DNA from: Pyrodictiaceae archaeon
GTDB lineage: Archaea > Thermoproteota > Thermoprotei_A > Sulfolobales > Pyrodictiaceae
Direction: 5' to 3'
Length of the DNA stretch: 6,005 nt
Assembly (NCBI GenBank): GCA_027043685.1
Contig: JALUFI010000045.1
Coordinates: forward strand, 1 to 6,005
Translations under genes and position numbers: made by a program
Notes under the pieces: generated by a model
What the model saw: only the letters and a program-made list of their open reading frames with translations
Told to the model about the DNA's origin: nothing
Databases searched by the model: none
Shown here: in pieces, positions 5,253 through 6,005 of the stretch
How the letters are laid out: each line of letters starts with the position of its first letter
Numbering within the stretch: position 1 is the stretch's first letter

Positions 5253-5912
5253 ATGGCACGGGTAGATGACTTCGCGAAGATATGGAACCCCCAGCCGAAG
5301 AGCCCCGGCGTGATAGAGAAGATAAGGAACACCATCAACCCGCCGCCCCCGCTGAGGCACAAGCTGGCGCTGGCGCTGTACAAGCTGCGCGTCCAGAACA
5401 ACAAGCTCGAGTACATAATAGCGAAGATGCGTGAGAGGGACCAGGCGCTCTTCGAGAAGGTGGTCCAGGCCCAGATGGAGAAGGACAAGACCAGGGCGCT
5501 GATGTACGCCGGCGAGGTGGCCGAGCTAAGGAAGATGGTAAAGAGCCTAATGATGGCCAAGTACGCGCTCGAGAAGGTGGCGCTCCGCCTAGAGACCGTG
5601 ATGACCATGGGCGACGTGCTGGTAGGCCTGCAGCCCGTCGTCGCCGTGATAAGGGACCTCCGCCAGCACCTCGTAGGCCTGATACCCGAGATAGGCCTAG
5701 AGATGGCAGAGATAGGCGACCTACTGGAGAGCGTGGTGACCGAGGCAGGCGAGTTCACCGGCGCCTTCAGCACGATGCCGATGATCGCGAGCGAGGAGGC
5801 CAGGAAGATACTCGAGGAGGCCGCCGCCATAGCAGAGCAGAGGATGAAGACCGAGTTCCCCGAGCTACCCAGCGCCTTCCCAGCACCCGGCAACAGCCAG
5901 CAGAACAAGTAA
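5253..5912 (+). CDS. ESCRT-III (Snf7-family) cell-division protein, CdvB paralogue
   Basis: This 219-residue protein starts at ATG; no strong Shine-Dalgarno site was seen. The N terminus (MARVDDFAKIWN) is followed by a basic first helix with PPPLRHKLALALYKLRVQNN (31-50) and long charged helices (to about 112) typical of the Snf7 core. Met-rich helical segments run to about 165, and a C-terminal helix (181-203, EEARKILEEAAAIAEQRMKT) is followed by FPELP, resembling a MIM-type motif that binds the Vps4/CdvC ATPase. It lacks the extra C-terminal domain of canonical CdvB that binds CdvA. Its length matches the shorter Sulfolobus paralogues CdvB1 and CdvB2. These polymerise on membranes and drive constriction in cytokinesis and vesicle budding. 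cdvA and cdvC are not in the window, and the gene appears to stand alone with its own promoter. Which paralogue it is cannot be settled from sequence alone. Confidence 0.88.
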   Translation: MARVDDFAKIWNPQPKSPGVIEKIRNTINPPPPLRHKLALALYKLRVQNNKLEYIIAKMRERDQALFEKVVQAQMEKDKTRALMYAGEVAELRKMVKSLMMAKYALEKVALRLETVMTMGDVLVGLQPVVAVIRDLRQHLVGLIPEIGLEMAEIGDLLESVVTEAGEFTGAFSTMPMIASEEARKILEEAAAIAEQRMKTEFPELPSAFPAPGNSQQNK

Positions 5913-5952
5913 CCCACACCGCCGACACCCTCCACGGCCGCTCATTCCACGC

Positions 5953-5984
5953 CGGGGCAGCGGAGGAGCCCCGCCCACTGTTTT
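5953..5984 (+). terminator. Possible terminator after the CdvB paralogue
   Basis: CGGGGC (5953-5958) and GCCCCG (5968-5973) form a six-base-pair stem with a nine-nucleotide loop, followed by TTTT at 5981-5984 and a pyrimidine-rich stretch. Archaeal termination depends mainly on T-rich tracts, and this one is short, so the call is tentative. It lies 40 nt past the stop codon, the expected place. Confidence 0.35.
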
Positions 5985-6005
5985 CCCTCCCCCCACGCCC
6001 ACGGG

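Noticed and set aside
5207..5935. Minus-strand 242-codon frame opposite the CdvB paralogue
   Set aside because: Ser/Ala/Ile-rich antisense shadow; the plus strand encodes a clear ESCRT-III protein over almost the same span.

Overview
The window is G+C-rich (about two thirds by eye). It looks like a hyperthermophilic crenarchaeon (Thermoproteota, probably a Desulfurococcales-type lineage). The evidence is an ESCRT-III/CdvB paralogue of the crenarchaeal cell-division type, a VapBC toxin-antitoxin pair, frequent TTG and GTG starts with G-rich Shine-Dalgarno sites, Arg codons dominated by AGG, frequent ATA for Ile, and short or overlapping gene junctions. I cannot name the species.

Layout. Positions 3-2861 (+) are a tight three-gene operon that enters from the left. 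It holds the C-terminal part of an SPFH/Band-7-like protein with a glutamine-rich linker and two terminal zinc ribbons, followed by two proteins that each have an N-terminal zinc ribbon and a C-terminal membrane hairpin. The third gene ends tail-to-tail, in a shared CTAG, with a minus-strand vapBC operon (2858-3524). VapC is a PIN-domain RNase and VapB a ribbon-helix-helix antitoxin, with a repeat-rich candidate operator upstream. Next come a small unknown plus-strand gene (3622-3936) and a winged-helix protein gene (4055-4435). The latter meets, again in a shared CTAG, a minus-strand gene (about 5028 down to 4432) that can be read only across several frames. A 212-bp spacer with lower G+C patches then precedes the CdvB paralogue (5253-5912), and a possible terminator ends the window.

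How the genes may work together. An SPFH protein carrying zinc ribbons next to two zinc-ribbon membrane proteins resembles the bacterial YdjG/YdjH/YdjI membrane-stress module. There the fourth partner is a PspA protein, and PspA belongs to the same superfamily as ESCRT-III/CdvB. The CdvB paralogue 2.4 kb downstream on the same strand makes the parallel worth testing, although it is not in the operon. The stretch from about 3880 to 5030 shows signs of repeated single-base frame breaks, from gene decay or from homopolymer errors in the assembly.
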